Shown here: one piece after another, positions 8,026 through 15,614 of the stretch | Position numbering within the stretch: position 1 is the stretch's first letter | How the letters are laid out: every line of letters starts with the position of its first letter | Source of the DNA: an uncultured Lachnospiraceae bacterium | GTDB lineage: Bacteria; Bacillota; Clostridia; Lachnospirales; Lachnospiraceae | Direction: 5' to 3' | NCBI GenBank assembly: GCA_910576815.1 | Contig: CAJTKA010000010.1 | Location: forward strand, 1 to 64,000 | Length of the DNA stretch: 64,000 nucleotides | Program-made: the position numbers and the translations under genes | Notes under the pieces: generated by a model | What the model saw: only the letters and a program-made list of their open reading frames with translations | What the model was told of the DNA's origin: nothing | Databases searched by the model: none

Positions 8026-9219
8026 CTATTTGCCATTGACGGGAGACAATTTATCATCTTTGTTATATAAAAACTTTAATAAGATCGGTGTTGCAATGGA
8101 GGAAAACAGGATCAGCAGGATTACGGCCATAAAGTAATCTGATGTCAAAAGATTCGCTGCCAGTCCCTTTTGCGCTACGATCAGAGCCACTTCTCCGCGG
8201 GTCATCATGCCGACGCCAATTTTTAAAGAATCGGAAAAGGTATAGCGGCAGAGCTTGGCAGCCAGGCCGCAGCCGATGATCTTAGCGAGCAGCGCAACAA
8301 CTACAAAGCAGAGGCAAAAAACGAAAAGCGTGGAATCCATGGCATCAAAGTTTGTCTTTAAGCCAATGCTGGCAAAAAACAGTGGGCCAAACAGCATATA
8401 AGAGCTTACGTCCACCTTGCGCTCTATGTAAGTATTGTCGCTTAAGTTACAGAGCACGATGCCCGCGATATAGGCGCCTGTGATATCCGCAATGCCGAAA
8501 TATTTTTCCGCCAGATAAGAAAGACCGAAGCAGAAAGCCATGGCAACGATGGGAATACGCCTCGTGTGTGGATAGCGCTTATCCAGAGCCATGAAAATCT
8601 TAAAGGTGACAAATCCGCCGACGATTGCCACGATAAAGAAGATGATGGTTTTCAGGACCACCATGCCGGGATGGGAGTCCGGAGACTTAAACCCGATCAC
8701 AAAGGTCAGTACGATGATACCGATCACGTCATCGATGATAGCGGCGCTGACGATGGTGGTGCCTACTTTGCTTTTGATCTTACCAAGTTCCTGTAAAGCA
8801 GCCACGGTAATGCTTACGCTGGTGGCTGTCATGATCGTGCCGATAAAGACTGCCTTGAAAAACTCCTCGCTGCCCCAGGGCGCGACACCGTAAAAACCCA
8901 TATACAAAAGAGCGCCCAGTACCAGCGGTACAAATACGCCCGCGCAGGCGATCAAAAAGGCGATCGGACCTGTCTTAATTAATTCTCTTAAATCCGTTTC
9001 CAGTCCTACCTCAAACATCAAAAGGACAACGCCGATCTCCGCCATTTGCGTGATAAAGTCAGAAGGAGCAACCCAGCCGAGCACGCAGGGACCAATCAAA
9101 AGACCCGCCACGATCTGACCGACGACCTGCGGCGCTTTGCATTTTCTCGCCAGTACGCCGAAAAATTTTGCGGCGAAAATAATGATCGCCAAATCTCTTA
9201 ATACTTCATACGCTTCCAT
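8026..9219 (-). CDS. Cation:proton antiporter (CPA2 / Kef-NapA type)
   Basis: A 397-residue membrane protein with about 12-13 hydrophobic helices over its whole length and no cytosolic TrkA-N domain. Family signs are the early VGQIVAGLLIGP helix, the LLMFEVGLETDL segment, and SAAIIDDVIGI with the Asp-Asp pair that carries cations or protons in CPA2 exchangers. It likely exchanges Na+ or K+ for H+. ATG at 9219 is chosen because GGAGG lies 6 bases upstream; ATG 9234 lacks one. It converges on trxA. The ion specificity cannot be told from sequence. Confidence 0.93.
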   Translation of the reverse strand: MEAYEVLRDLAIIIFAAKFFGVLARKCKAPQVVGQIVAGLLIGPCVLGWVAPSDFITQMAEIGVVLLMFEVGLETDLRELIKTGPIAFLIACAGVFVPLVLGALLYMGFYGVAPWGSEEFFKAVFIGTIMTATSVSITVAALQELGKIKSKVGTTIVSAAIIDDVIGIIVLTFVIGFKSPDSHPGMVVLKTIIFFIVAIVGGFVTFKIFMALDKRYPHTRRIPIVAMAFCFGLSYLAEKYFGIADITGAYIAGIVLCNLSDNTYIERKVDVSSYMLFGPLFFASIGLKTNFDAMDSTLFVFCLCFVVVALLAKIIGCGLAAKLCRYTFSDSLKIGVGMMTRGEVALIVAQKGLAANLLTSDYFMAVILLILFSSIATPILLKFLYNKDDKLSPVNGK

Positions 9220-9315
9220 AATAGACCTCCCCACAAAACTTACAAAAATTCGCTACATAAGAATACACCTTTTATGGGGAAAAAACAAGAGATATACAAG
9301 CTGCTTTCAGAGATT

Positions 9316-9885
9316 TTAACGAAAAAGAGCGAAACTGTCCGATGGGTAAGAGATGTCGGGGCCTGTGTTTGGGTGCATGGCGCACCAGGCGCCGTCCGCA
9401 ACAAACAGGAAAAGAAGCAGAAAACAAAGGCCGATGCGCCATTTGGGAGAGATCCGTTCATACAACTTTTCATAAAAAGGCAGAAAAAGGCAGACTAAAA
9501 CCATTCCGCCAAGTCCAAAGACAGCCGCACCCAAAAGACAGATCCTTCCATCCAGATTTAAAAAATGCCCGCTGTAATCCCACCAGCGGATCCCCCATTT
9601 GCGTTCCAGAAAAAGGCTGGTCAGGTATTCGAGGATCGAACAGATCGCCGTGGAGAGCACAAATACGGACAGAGGTCTTTTTCGGATGCGGGAAAGCAGC
9701 AGGCAGAGCAGCAGCCCTCCTGCTCCATAAATAGGAAGGTATGGTCCTTCATAGACGCCCCTGTTGACAAAAGCGTGCTCCGTAAACAGGAACAACAGCA
9801 CTTCCCAGGACCAGCCCGCGCAGGCGGAAATAAAAAACAGAAGTACATAGAAATCGAAACCGTGGGAGAATCTTTTTTTCTTCAT
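9316..9885 (-). CDS. CmpB-type membrane protein (PF06541 family)
   Basis: A 189-residue protein with about five transmembrane helices. The segments GVYEGPYLPIYGAGG, SILEYLTSLFLERKWGIRWWDYS and FNLDGRICLLGAAVFG-like stretches are characteristic of the putative ABC-transporter type IV (CmpB) family, which is abundant in Lachnospiraceae and unassigned in function. No ATPase gene is next to it, so the transporter label is only a family name. Confidence 0.8.
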   Translation of the reverse strand: MKKKRFSHGFDFYVLLFFISACAGWSWEVLLFLFTEHAFVNRGVYEGPYLPIYGAGGLLLCLLLSRIRKRPLSVFVLSTAICSILEYLTSLFLERKWGIRWWDYSGHFLNLDGRICLLGAAVFGLGGMVLVCLFLPFYEKLYERISPKWRIGLCFLLLFLFVADGAWCAMHPNTGPDISYPSDSFALFR

Positions 9886-9933
9886 GTTCTCAGAGTGTCC
9901 GATTTCGGGTATATTATTCTATGACAATGGAAA

Positions 9934-9958
9934 GCAACTAAAAATAGTTGCGCTTTTT
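9934..9958 (+). terminator. Hairpin with T-run upstream of hicA
   Basis: GCAACTA (9934-9940), loop AAAA, TAGTTGC (9945-9951), then GCTTTTT. No rightward gene ends here, so it may stop transcripts entering the hicAB operon or act within its leader. Confidence 0.6.
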
Positions 9959-9996
9959 CTTATAACGTAGTATATTATTTGTATAGGATAAATACT

Positions 9997-10248
9997 GTGA
10001 GTAAAAAGGAAAAACTGATAGAAAAATTATTGAAGAAACCGAAAGATTTTACTTATGATGAAATGGAATCCCTGTTGTCATATTTTGGATATGAATTGAA
10101 GCAGGGAGGAAGCGGTTCAGGAGTAAAATTTATAAAAGAGAGAAGCAACGAAGTGATAAATTTCCATAAACCGCATCCGGATGGAATTTTAAAGAGATAT
10201 GTGTTAGATCAGGTAATAGAGAAGTTGAGAAAGGATGGCTTGTTATGA
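9997..10248 (+). CDS. hicA: HicA-type mRNA interferase toxin
   Basis: An 83-residue small basic protein of the HicA dsRBD-like fold. The pattern lysine-rich helix, DFTYDEMESLLSYFGYEL, QGGSGSGVKF, then the catalytic-histidine segment INFHKPHPDGILKRYVLDQVIEKL matches HicA toxins, which cleave mRNA. GTG at 9997 is used (AGGA 8 bases before); an in-frame TTG at 9979 has no ribosome site. Its TGA overlaps the ATG of hicB, the usual coupled toxin-antitoxin arrangement. Confidence 0.88.
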   Translation: MSKKEKLIEKLLKKPKDFTYDEMESLLSYFGYELKQGGSGSGVKFIKERSNEVINFHKPHPDGILKRYVLDQVIEKLRKDGLL

Positions 10249-10580
10249 GCAGCTTATTGTTATACAAAAATTATAATGGAACGGTGGAATATTCAAAAAA
10301 AGATAATTGTCTTTTTGGAAAAGTTGTGGGCATAAAATCTTTATTGTCTTATGAGGGAAATTCTGTACAGGAGCTGGAACAGGATTTTCAAAATACGATT
10401 GATGAATATTTAGCAGATTGTAAAGAAAGAAACGTGGAACCGGAGCGACCTTATAAAGGGACATTCAATGTCAGAATCAGCCCGGAACTCCATCGGAATA
10501 TTGCTGTTTATGCAATAGAACATGGAAAAAGTCTAAATGCTGCGGTTGAAGAAGCGATAGGGAACATGGTTCGAGCATAG
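10245..10580 (+). CDS. hicB: HicB-type antitoxin
   Basis: A 111-residue antitoxin. The N-terminal half is a HicB partial-RNase-H-like fold (YNGTVEYSKKDNCLFGKVVGI, then ELEQDFQNTIDEYLADC) and the C-terminal half is a ribbon-helix-helix DNA-binding domain (KGTFNVRISPELHRNIAVYAIEHGKSLNAAVEEAI). It should neutralise HicA and repress the operon. It is coupled to hicA by a 4-base overlap and followed by a terminator. Confidence 0.9.
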   Translation: MSSLLLYKNYNGTVEYSKKDNCLFGKVVGIKSLLSYEGNSVQELEQDFQNTIDEYLADCKERNVEPERPYKGTFNVRISPELHRNIAVYAIEHGKSLNAAVEEAIGNMVRA

Positions 10581-10613
10581 TTAAATAAGTGTTAGAAAAT
10601 AAGGGATATTAGA

Positions 10614-10660
10614 CAAAAAGAAAACACCAGATTTTCAAGAAACCTGGTGTTTTCGCTTTT
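10614..10660. terminator. Bidirectional terminator, hicAB / tRNA-Pro
   Basis: Stem AAAACACCAG (10621-10630) with CTGGTGTTTT (10644-10653). T-rich tails lie on both sides (CGCTTTTTC rightward, CTTTTTG leftward), so it can end hicAB and the leftward tRNA transcript. Confidence 0.85.
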
Positions 10661-10668
10661 TCTATCAG

Positions 10669-10742
10669 TCGAAGCGACAGGATTTGAACCTGCGACCTCT
10701 GCGTCCCGAACGCAGCGCTCTACCAAACTGAGCCACGCTTCG
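10669..10742 (-). tRNA. tRNA-Pro (anticodon CGG)
   Basis: A full cloverleaf can be drawn on the minus strand: acceptor CGAAGCG/CGCTTCG, D arm with GCTC/GAGC, anticodon stem CTGCG/CGCAG with loop TTCGGGA (anticodon CGG, reading CCG), and T arm GCAGG-TTCAAAT-CCTGT. The discriminator base is A and CCA is not encoded. Confidence 0.95.
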
Positions 10743-10759
10743 CCTTATGAACAACTATG

Positions 10760-10789
10760 ATGATACAACATTTTTTACTAAGTTGTCAA
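10760..10789 (-). promoter_or_regulatory. tRNA-Pro promoter
   Basis: On the minus strand TTGACA (10789-10784), an 18-base spacer and TATCAT (10765-10760), about 18 bases before the mature tRNA 5' end. Confidence 0.65.
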
Positions 10790-10905
10790 TGTTTCTGTGT
10801 ATGATCTTTTAAAAGTTTATTGCAAAGGTGTCGGCTGGATACTAAAATAGGAATAAGTAGTGTTAACAGTGCCGGAAAAAATGGGGATGAAAAAGGGAGG
10901 GTCAT

Positions 10906-12843
10906 ATGAGTGATTTGAAGCTGGTCAAAGATTTTACGGTAGGGGAAGGGTTCTTCGGCAGGTATGAGAAACTGGTGCGGGACGTGGTGCTGCCCTATCA
11001 GGAGCGGGCGCTGAATGATCAGATCGAGGGTGCGGAAAAGAGCCATTGCATTGAAAACTTTCGCATGGCGGCGCAAAAGTTAAAAACAGGGAGTTGTGAC
11101 GGAGAGTTTTACGGCATGGTGTTTCAGGACAGCGATGTGGCCAAGTGGCTGGAAGGGGCGGCTTACTGTCTGGCACAAACGCCTGATGCCGAGCTGGAGA
11201 AGCGCTGTGACGAAATCATAGAGCTGATCGGTGAGGCGCAGCACGAGGATGGCTATCTCAACACGTACTTTACGGTGAAGGAGCCTGACAAGCGTTGGGT
11301 GAATCTACATGAGGCGCACGAGCTTTACTGCGCGGGGCATATGATCGAGGCGGCGGTGGCATATGCGGAATGTACGGGTAAAAAACGGCTTTTGGAGATC
11401 ATGTGCGGAATGGCGGATCATATTTACCGCCACTTTATTGAGGAGGGAGCGGAAGGTTATCCCGGGCATCCCGAGATCGAGCTTGCCCTGATGCGGCTTT
11501 ACCGCTGTACCAATAACGAGAAATATCGGGATCTTGCCCTGCATTTTATCGATGTGCGCGGTGTTGACCCTGATTATTATAAGAAAGAGGTAGAGAGAAA
11601 TCCCTGGCGCGTGTGGGGAAACAATGTCGGGGATAAAACTTACAATCAGAACTATGCGCCGGTGCGGCAGCAGGATAAGGCGGTAGGACATGCCGTGCGG
11701 GCAGTCTATCTCTACACGGGGATGGCGGATGCAGCAGCACAGACAGGGGATGCGGAGCTTACGGCGGCTTGTAAAACGCTTTGGAATAATATCACGCAGC
11801 ACAGGATGTATGTCACGGGTGCGATCGGTTCAGCCTACGAGGGAGAAGCTTTTACAAAGGACGACCATCTCCCCAATGATACGGCTTATGCGGAGACCTG
11901 CGCGGCCATCGGATTGATTTTCTTTTCCAATAAGATGCTCAGTCTGGAGCGCGACGGCAAATACGCGGATGTGATGGAGCGGGCACTTTATAATTGTGTG
12001 CTGGCGGGGATGCAGCTTGACGGCACGAAGTTTTTCTATGTCAATCCGCTGGAGGCGCTGCCGGGTATCTCCGGAGAAGCGCAGACGCACAGACATGCGC
12101 TGCCTGTCAGACCCAAGTGGTTTGCCTGCGCCTGCTGCCCGCCCAATGTAGCCAGACTTTTAGGCTCCGTGGCAGAGTATGTCTGGCATATAGAGGAGGA
12201 GACGCTGTTCTCTAATCTGTTTGTTGCGGGAACACTCGATGTGACAGAGCAGTTTGGCGGAAAGGTGATGCTGCACACAGCGTATCCGTATGAAAATAAA
12301 TTGGAATACCGTTTTACGCCGCATGAGGGGCGGGAAAGCATGGAAGTGCTTCTGGCAGTGCGCGTTCCCGCCTGGAGCAGCGAAACGAAGATCTGCCTGA
12401 ACGGAAAAGCGGTAGATTGTGAAAGAAAAGACGGCTACGCGTATATCAAGGGCGGGTATACAGCGGACGATGCAGTTACAGTGGAATTTGATATGGCAGT
12501 AAAACGGGTTTATACCAGCAGCCGTGTTTCCGCAAACACAGGCAAAGTTTCGCTGCAGTGCGGACCGCTCATCTACTGTGCAGAGGGTGTGGATAATGAA
12601 AACGACGTCCTTTCTCTCAGCCTGAAAAGGGATGGAGAGATCAAAATAAGCGAGTATCTGCCGGACGAGCTTTTCGGGATTCGGAAGCTGTTTGCGGAAG
12701 GATATCGGGAACAGGTAAACGAGGAGCTTTACAGTTTCGACAGGCAGAAGATACAGCCCTGTCAGGTGACGCTAGTTCCCTATTATACTTGGGCGAACCG
12801 AGGGCTCAACCAGATGCGGGTGTGGATGCCGGAACGCGATTAG
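10906..12843 (+). CDS. Beta-L-arabinofuranosidase, GH127 family
   Basis: A 645-residue glycoside hydrolase related to Bifidobacterium HypBA1, which releases L-arabinofuranose from plant hydroxyproline-rich glycans. The zinc/catalytic set of GH127 is visible: Glu and Cys in YAETC (near residue 330) and the Cys-Cys pair in CACCPPN (near residue 410), where one Cys is the nucleophile in characterised members. HEAHELYCAGH and DGYLNTY near residue 120 are also family blocks. No signal peptide is seen, so it should act in the cytosol on imported sugars. GGGAGG precedes ATG 10906. It is followed after 37 bases by a GH3 gene. Confidence 0.92.
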   Translation: MSDLKLVKDFTVGEGFFGRYEKLVRDVVLPYQERALNDQIEGAEKSHCIENFRMAAQKLKTGSCDGEFYGMVFQDSDVAKWLEGAAYCLAQTPDAELEKRCDEIIELIGEAQHEDGYLNTYFTVKEPDKRWVNLHEAHELYCAGHMIEAAVAYAECTGKKRLLEIMCGMADHIYRHFIEEGAEGYPGHPEIELALMRLYRCTNNEKYRDLALHFIDVRGVDPDYYKKEVERNPWRVWGNNVGDKTYNQNYAPVRQQDKAVGHAVRAVYLYTGMADAAAQTGDAELTAACKTLWNNITQHRMYVTGAIGSAYEGEAFTKDDHLPNDTAYAETCAAIGLIFFSNKMLSLERDGKYADVMERALYNCVLAGMQLDGTKFFYVNPLEALPGISGEAQTHRHALPVRPKWFACACCPPNVARLLGSVAEYVWHIEEETLFSNLFVAGTLDVTEQFGGKVMLHTAYPYENKLEYRFTPHEGRESMEVLLAVRVPAWSSETKICLNGKAVDCERKDGYAYIKGGYTADDAVTVEFDMAVKRVYTSSRVSANTGKVSLQCGPLIYCAEGVDNENDVLSLSLKRDGEIKISEYLPDELFGIRKLFAEGYREQVNEELYSFDRQKIQPCQVTLVPYYTWANRGLNQMRVWMPERD

Positions 12844-12880
12844 TCAAAAAATATGATAACGGATGGGAGGAAACAGGAAA

Positions 12881-15127
12881 ATGATGAAGCAGGAAGAAAA
12901 AAACAGCGAAAAGAGGAGAGAGAAAGAAATTGAGAAGTTGGTCAGGCAATTGACGTTGGATGAAAAGCTGACCATGATTCATGGTGCGGCATTGTTTGCT
13001 TCGGGAGCAGTGGAGCGTCTTGAGATCCCTGCGATCGTAACTTCGGACGGGCCGATGGGTACGCGCGCGGAATTTATGGACGACAGATGGATTCCCGCGG
13101 GCTACAACGCCGACATGGTGTCTTATCTGCCGAGCAACAGCGCACTGGCATCAACCTGGAATACGGCATTGGCGCATGATATGGGCTATGTGCTGGGAAT
13201 CGAGGCGAGAGGACGGGGCAAAGACGTGATCCTGGCGCCCGGTATCAACATTAAAAGAGACCCCCGCTGCGGCAGGAATTTCGAGTACATGAGCGAAGAT
13301 CCCTGCCTGATCAAGGCTTTGACAGTGCCATTCATCAAAGGGGTGCAGGAAAATGATGTGGCCGCCTGTGTGAAGCACTTTGCAGCCAATGTGCAGGAGA
13401 CGGGGCGACTGGTCGTGAATGAAACCATTGACGAGAGGACGCTCTATGAGCTTTATCTGCCCGCGTTTAAGGCAGCAGTACAGGAGGCGGGCTCCTATTC
13501 CATCATGGGCGCTTATAATAAAATAAACGGTTCTTACTGTTGTGAGCATAAGACGCTTTTAGACCATATTTTGCGGGAAGAGTGGGGATATGACGGCGCG
13601 GTGATCAGCGATTGGGGCGGTGTCCACAACACAAAGGAGGCGGCGGAATGCTCCATGGATCTGGAAATGTCCGTCTTCCCTGATTTTGACAATTATGTGC
13701 TGGCGAATCCCTTGAAGGAACTGATCCAAAAAGGCGAGGTGCCTGAGAGCATGATCGATGACAAGGTGAGAAACCTGCTGCGTATGATGTACCGCTTAAA
13801 AATGATCGGTCCGAAGAAGGATAGCAGAGAAAAGGGCGTATACAATGCGCCTGCCAGTCGGGAAGCGACCTTGCGCACGGCGGAGCAGTCCATGGTGCTG
13901 TTAAAGAATGATAACCGCACCCTGCCTCTTAATGCCAAAAAAATCAAAAAACTGGCTGTGATTGGCGTCAATGCGGCGAAACTGCACGCTGACGGCGGCG
14001 GCAGTGCGGAGATCAAGGCACTTTATGAAATCTGTCCATTGGCGGGACTTAAAATGTATCTGGGCGGCAATGTCAAAGTAGAATATGCGCCGGGCTACCA
14101 TGTGCCGGTTAAGCCCAAGACCTTTGAGATGAACTGGCAGGCGACGAGTCTGGATGATTTGAAAAATACCACGGTTGGGCAGCTGCAAAGGGATGCGATG
14201 GAGGGAGCTGATGGGACCGAGGGACACAAGAAAGGCGAGGAGGAGAGGCTTGCGCAGATAGAGAAGGATAAGGCCGAGATTCATGAGAAGAATCAGGCGT
14301 TGTTTGAACAGGCGCTCGCGCTGGCAAAGGATGCTGACGCGGTGATCTTTGTGGGCGGCTTAAATCATGATTATGACTGCGAAGGCTCTGACAGACCTGA
14401 TATGAAGCTGCCTTACGAGCAGGATCTTTTGATCGAGGAGCTTTTGAAGGTCAGGAAAGACGCCATCATTACCTTTGTGGGCGGTTCTCCTGTGGAAATG
14501 CCCTGGCGGGATCAGGCGCAGGCAATTTTGTGGAGTTACTATGCGGGCATGGAGACGGGAACGGCTTTTGCCAGGGTTATTTTCGGTGATGTGAACCCTT
14601 CCGCAAAGCTGGCAGAGACTTTTCCGGAGAAATACGAAGACTGCGTGACTGCGAAAAACGGGCAGTTTGGGGCATGGGATCAGATTACGCTGGAGGAGGG
14701 TCTGTACTGTGGTTACCGTTATTTTGACAGACAGCGGATCAAACCTGCTTTCTGCTTTGGACATGGGCTGTCTTACACCAGGTTTGAGTACAGCGACCTC
14801 AAACTGAAAGTGGAAAATGGGCGGGATGTAAAATTGACTTTCTCAGTCAAAAATATTGGGAGGCGCGCCGGGGCGGAGATCGTTCAGGTGTATGTGGCAC
14901 CCATAGCGCCTAAAGTGGACAGGCCCGACAAAGAATTGAAGACCTTTGCGAAGGTCAATCTTTCCGGGGGACGCTCCAAAAAGGTCAGCCTGACATTGAA
15001 GTCGGAAGACTTTGCTTATTTTGATACAGATCTGCATCAGTTTATCGCGGACGCGGGCGACTATGAGATTCTGGTGGGCGCATCCTGCGAAGATATCAGG
15101 CTGCGGGGGATCGCAACGCTTTCCTGA
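12881..15127 (+). CDS. GH3 family beta-glycosidase
   Basis: A 748-residue cytosolic enzyme with the GH3 order: N-terminal TIM barrel, alpha/beta sandwich, C-terminal Fn3-like domain. The nucleophile Asp is in VISDWGG near residue 242, and the KHFAAN block binding the -1 sugar is present (VKHFAANVQE). An inserted charged helix (near residues 430-470) lies in the sandwich domain. Members cleave beta-glucosides, beta-xylosides or alpha-L-arabinosides; the GH127 partner fits an arabinose-bearing substrate, which is inference. ATG 12881 is preferred because GGGAGG ends 10 bases before it; ATG 12863 overlaps that site. Confidence 0.92.
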   Translation: MMKQEEKNSEKRREKEIEKLVRQLTLDEKLTMIHGAALFASGAVERLEIPAIVTSDGPMGTRAEFMDDRWIPAGYNADMVSYLPSNSALASTWNTALAHDMGYVLGIEARGRGKDVILAPGINIKRDPRCGRNFEYMSEDPCLIKALTVPFIKGVQENDVAACVKHFAANVQETGRLVVNETIDERTLYELYLPAFKAAVQEAGSYSIMGAYNKINGSYCCEHKTLLDHILREEWGYDGAVISDWGGVHNTKEAAECSMDLEMSVFPDFDNYVLANPLKELIQKGEVPESMIDDKVRNLLRMMYRLKMIGPKKDSREKGVYNAPASREATLRTAEQSMVLLKNDNRTLPLNAKKIKKLAVIGVNAAKLHADGGGSAEIKALYEICPLAGLKMYLGGNVKVEYAPGYHVPVKPKTFEMNWQATSLDDLKNTTVGQLQRDAMEGADGTEGHKKGEEERLAQIEKDKAEIHEKNQALFEQALALAKDADAVIFVGGLNHDYDCEGSDRPDMKLPYEQDLLIEELLKVRKDAIITFVGGSPVEMPWRDQAQAILWSYYAGMETGTAFARVIFGDVNPSAKLAETFPEKYEDCVTAKNGQFGAWDQITLEEGLYCGYRYFDRQRIKPAFCFGHGLSYTRFEYSDLKLKVENGRDVKLTFSVKNIGRRAGAEIVQVYVAPIAPKVDRPDKELKTFAKVNLSGGRSKKVSLTLKSEDFAYFDTDLHQFIADAGDYEILVGASCEDIRLRGIATLS

Positions 15128-15243
15128 GTCATTTGATTTGATAACTGCATATTTTCCCTCCTTATGGACATGCTGAAAGTGAAAACAATTCAGTAAGAAA
15201 GATTGGAACATCACGTTGATGCGTTGATAAGGAGGAAAATATG
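15128..15243 (+). promoter_or_regulatory. Structured leader that buries the ribosome site
   Basis: CATATTTTCCCTCCTTAT (15148-15165) is the reverse complement, except for one bulged C, of ATAAGGAGGAAAATATG (15227-15243), which holds the Shine-Dalgarno and ATG of the next gene. The 61-base interval can form two further stems: CTGAA/TTCAG (15173-15177 with 15189-15193) and AACATCA/TGATG-c-GTT (15207-15225, loop CGT). The result is a three-way junction that would block translation. This could be a riboswitch, thermometer or protein-binding site. Pairing was done by eye. Confidence 0.7.
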
Positions 15244-15477
15244 GATTATAACACACTACCGATCGGTCTGGGGCTGGCGTTTGCAAATAACCTGCCCGCG
15301 ATGGACCGTTTCGTGGATATGACAGACGACGAAAAGGAAGAATTTGTGGAGCGCAGCCGTGGTGTGCTCTCAAAGAAAGAGATGGAGGAGCTGGTGGGTT
15401 CTCTGGCAAAAGAGGACGAGTCGGATGTCCATCTGGAAGATGTCAATCAGATTTTTAAGGGACCGAGCATTGGTTAA
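15241..15477 (+). CDS. Conserved small acidic protein, function unknown
   Basis: A 78-residue soluble protein that I do not assign to a named family. The first third is hydrophobic with conserved-looking GLGLAFANNLPAMDRF; the rest is acidic and helical (MTDDEKEEFVERSRGVLSKKEMEELV), ending near GPSIG. No signal peptide, cysteine or membrane segment is present. AAGGAGG stands 7 bases before ATG, an ideal start that is nevertheless paired into a long upstream stem. The gene stands alone between GH3 and cca, with large hairpins on both sides. Confidence 0.75.
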   Translation: MDYNTLPIGLGLAFANNLPAMDRFVDMTDDEKEEFVERSRGVLSKKEMEELVGSLAKEDESDVHLEDVNQIFKGPSIG

Positions 15478-15480
15478 TGG

Positions 15481-15574
15481 AGTGAAAAGAACTTCTAGCC
15501 ACTTGCAGCAGAGGCTGCTTCGTGGAGAAGTTCTATGTTTCACTCAGGAGAATGCTTGAAATGCGGCATTCTCC
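15481..15574 (+). other. Two consecutive hairpins after the 78-residue gene
   Basis: Bases 15481-15544 fold into one arm of 7, 9, 4 and 5 base pairs with small bulges (AGTGAAA with TTTCACT outermost, then AGAACTTCT with AGAAGTTCT, then CCAC with GTGG, GCAGC with GCTGC and loop AGAG). A second hairpin pairs GGAGAATGC (15547-15555) with GCATTCTCC (15566-15574). Neither ends in a T-run, so they do not look like simple terminators. A structured RNA or a palindromic repeat is possible. Confidence 0.65.
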
Positions 15575-15614
15575 GCATTGATGGCGGTTAGTTTAACAAG
15601 GAAGGGAGAGTCCC

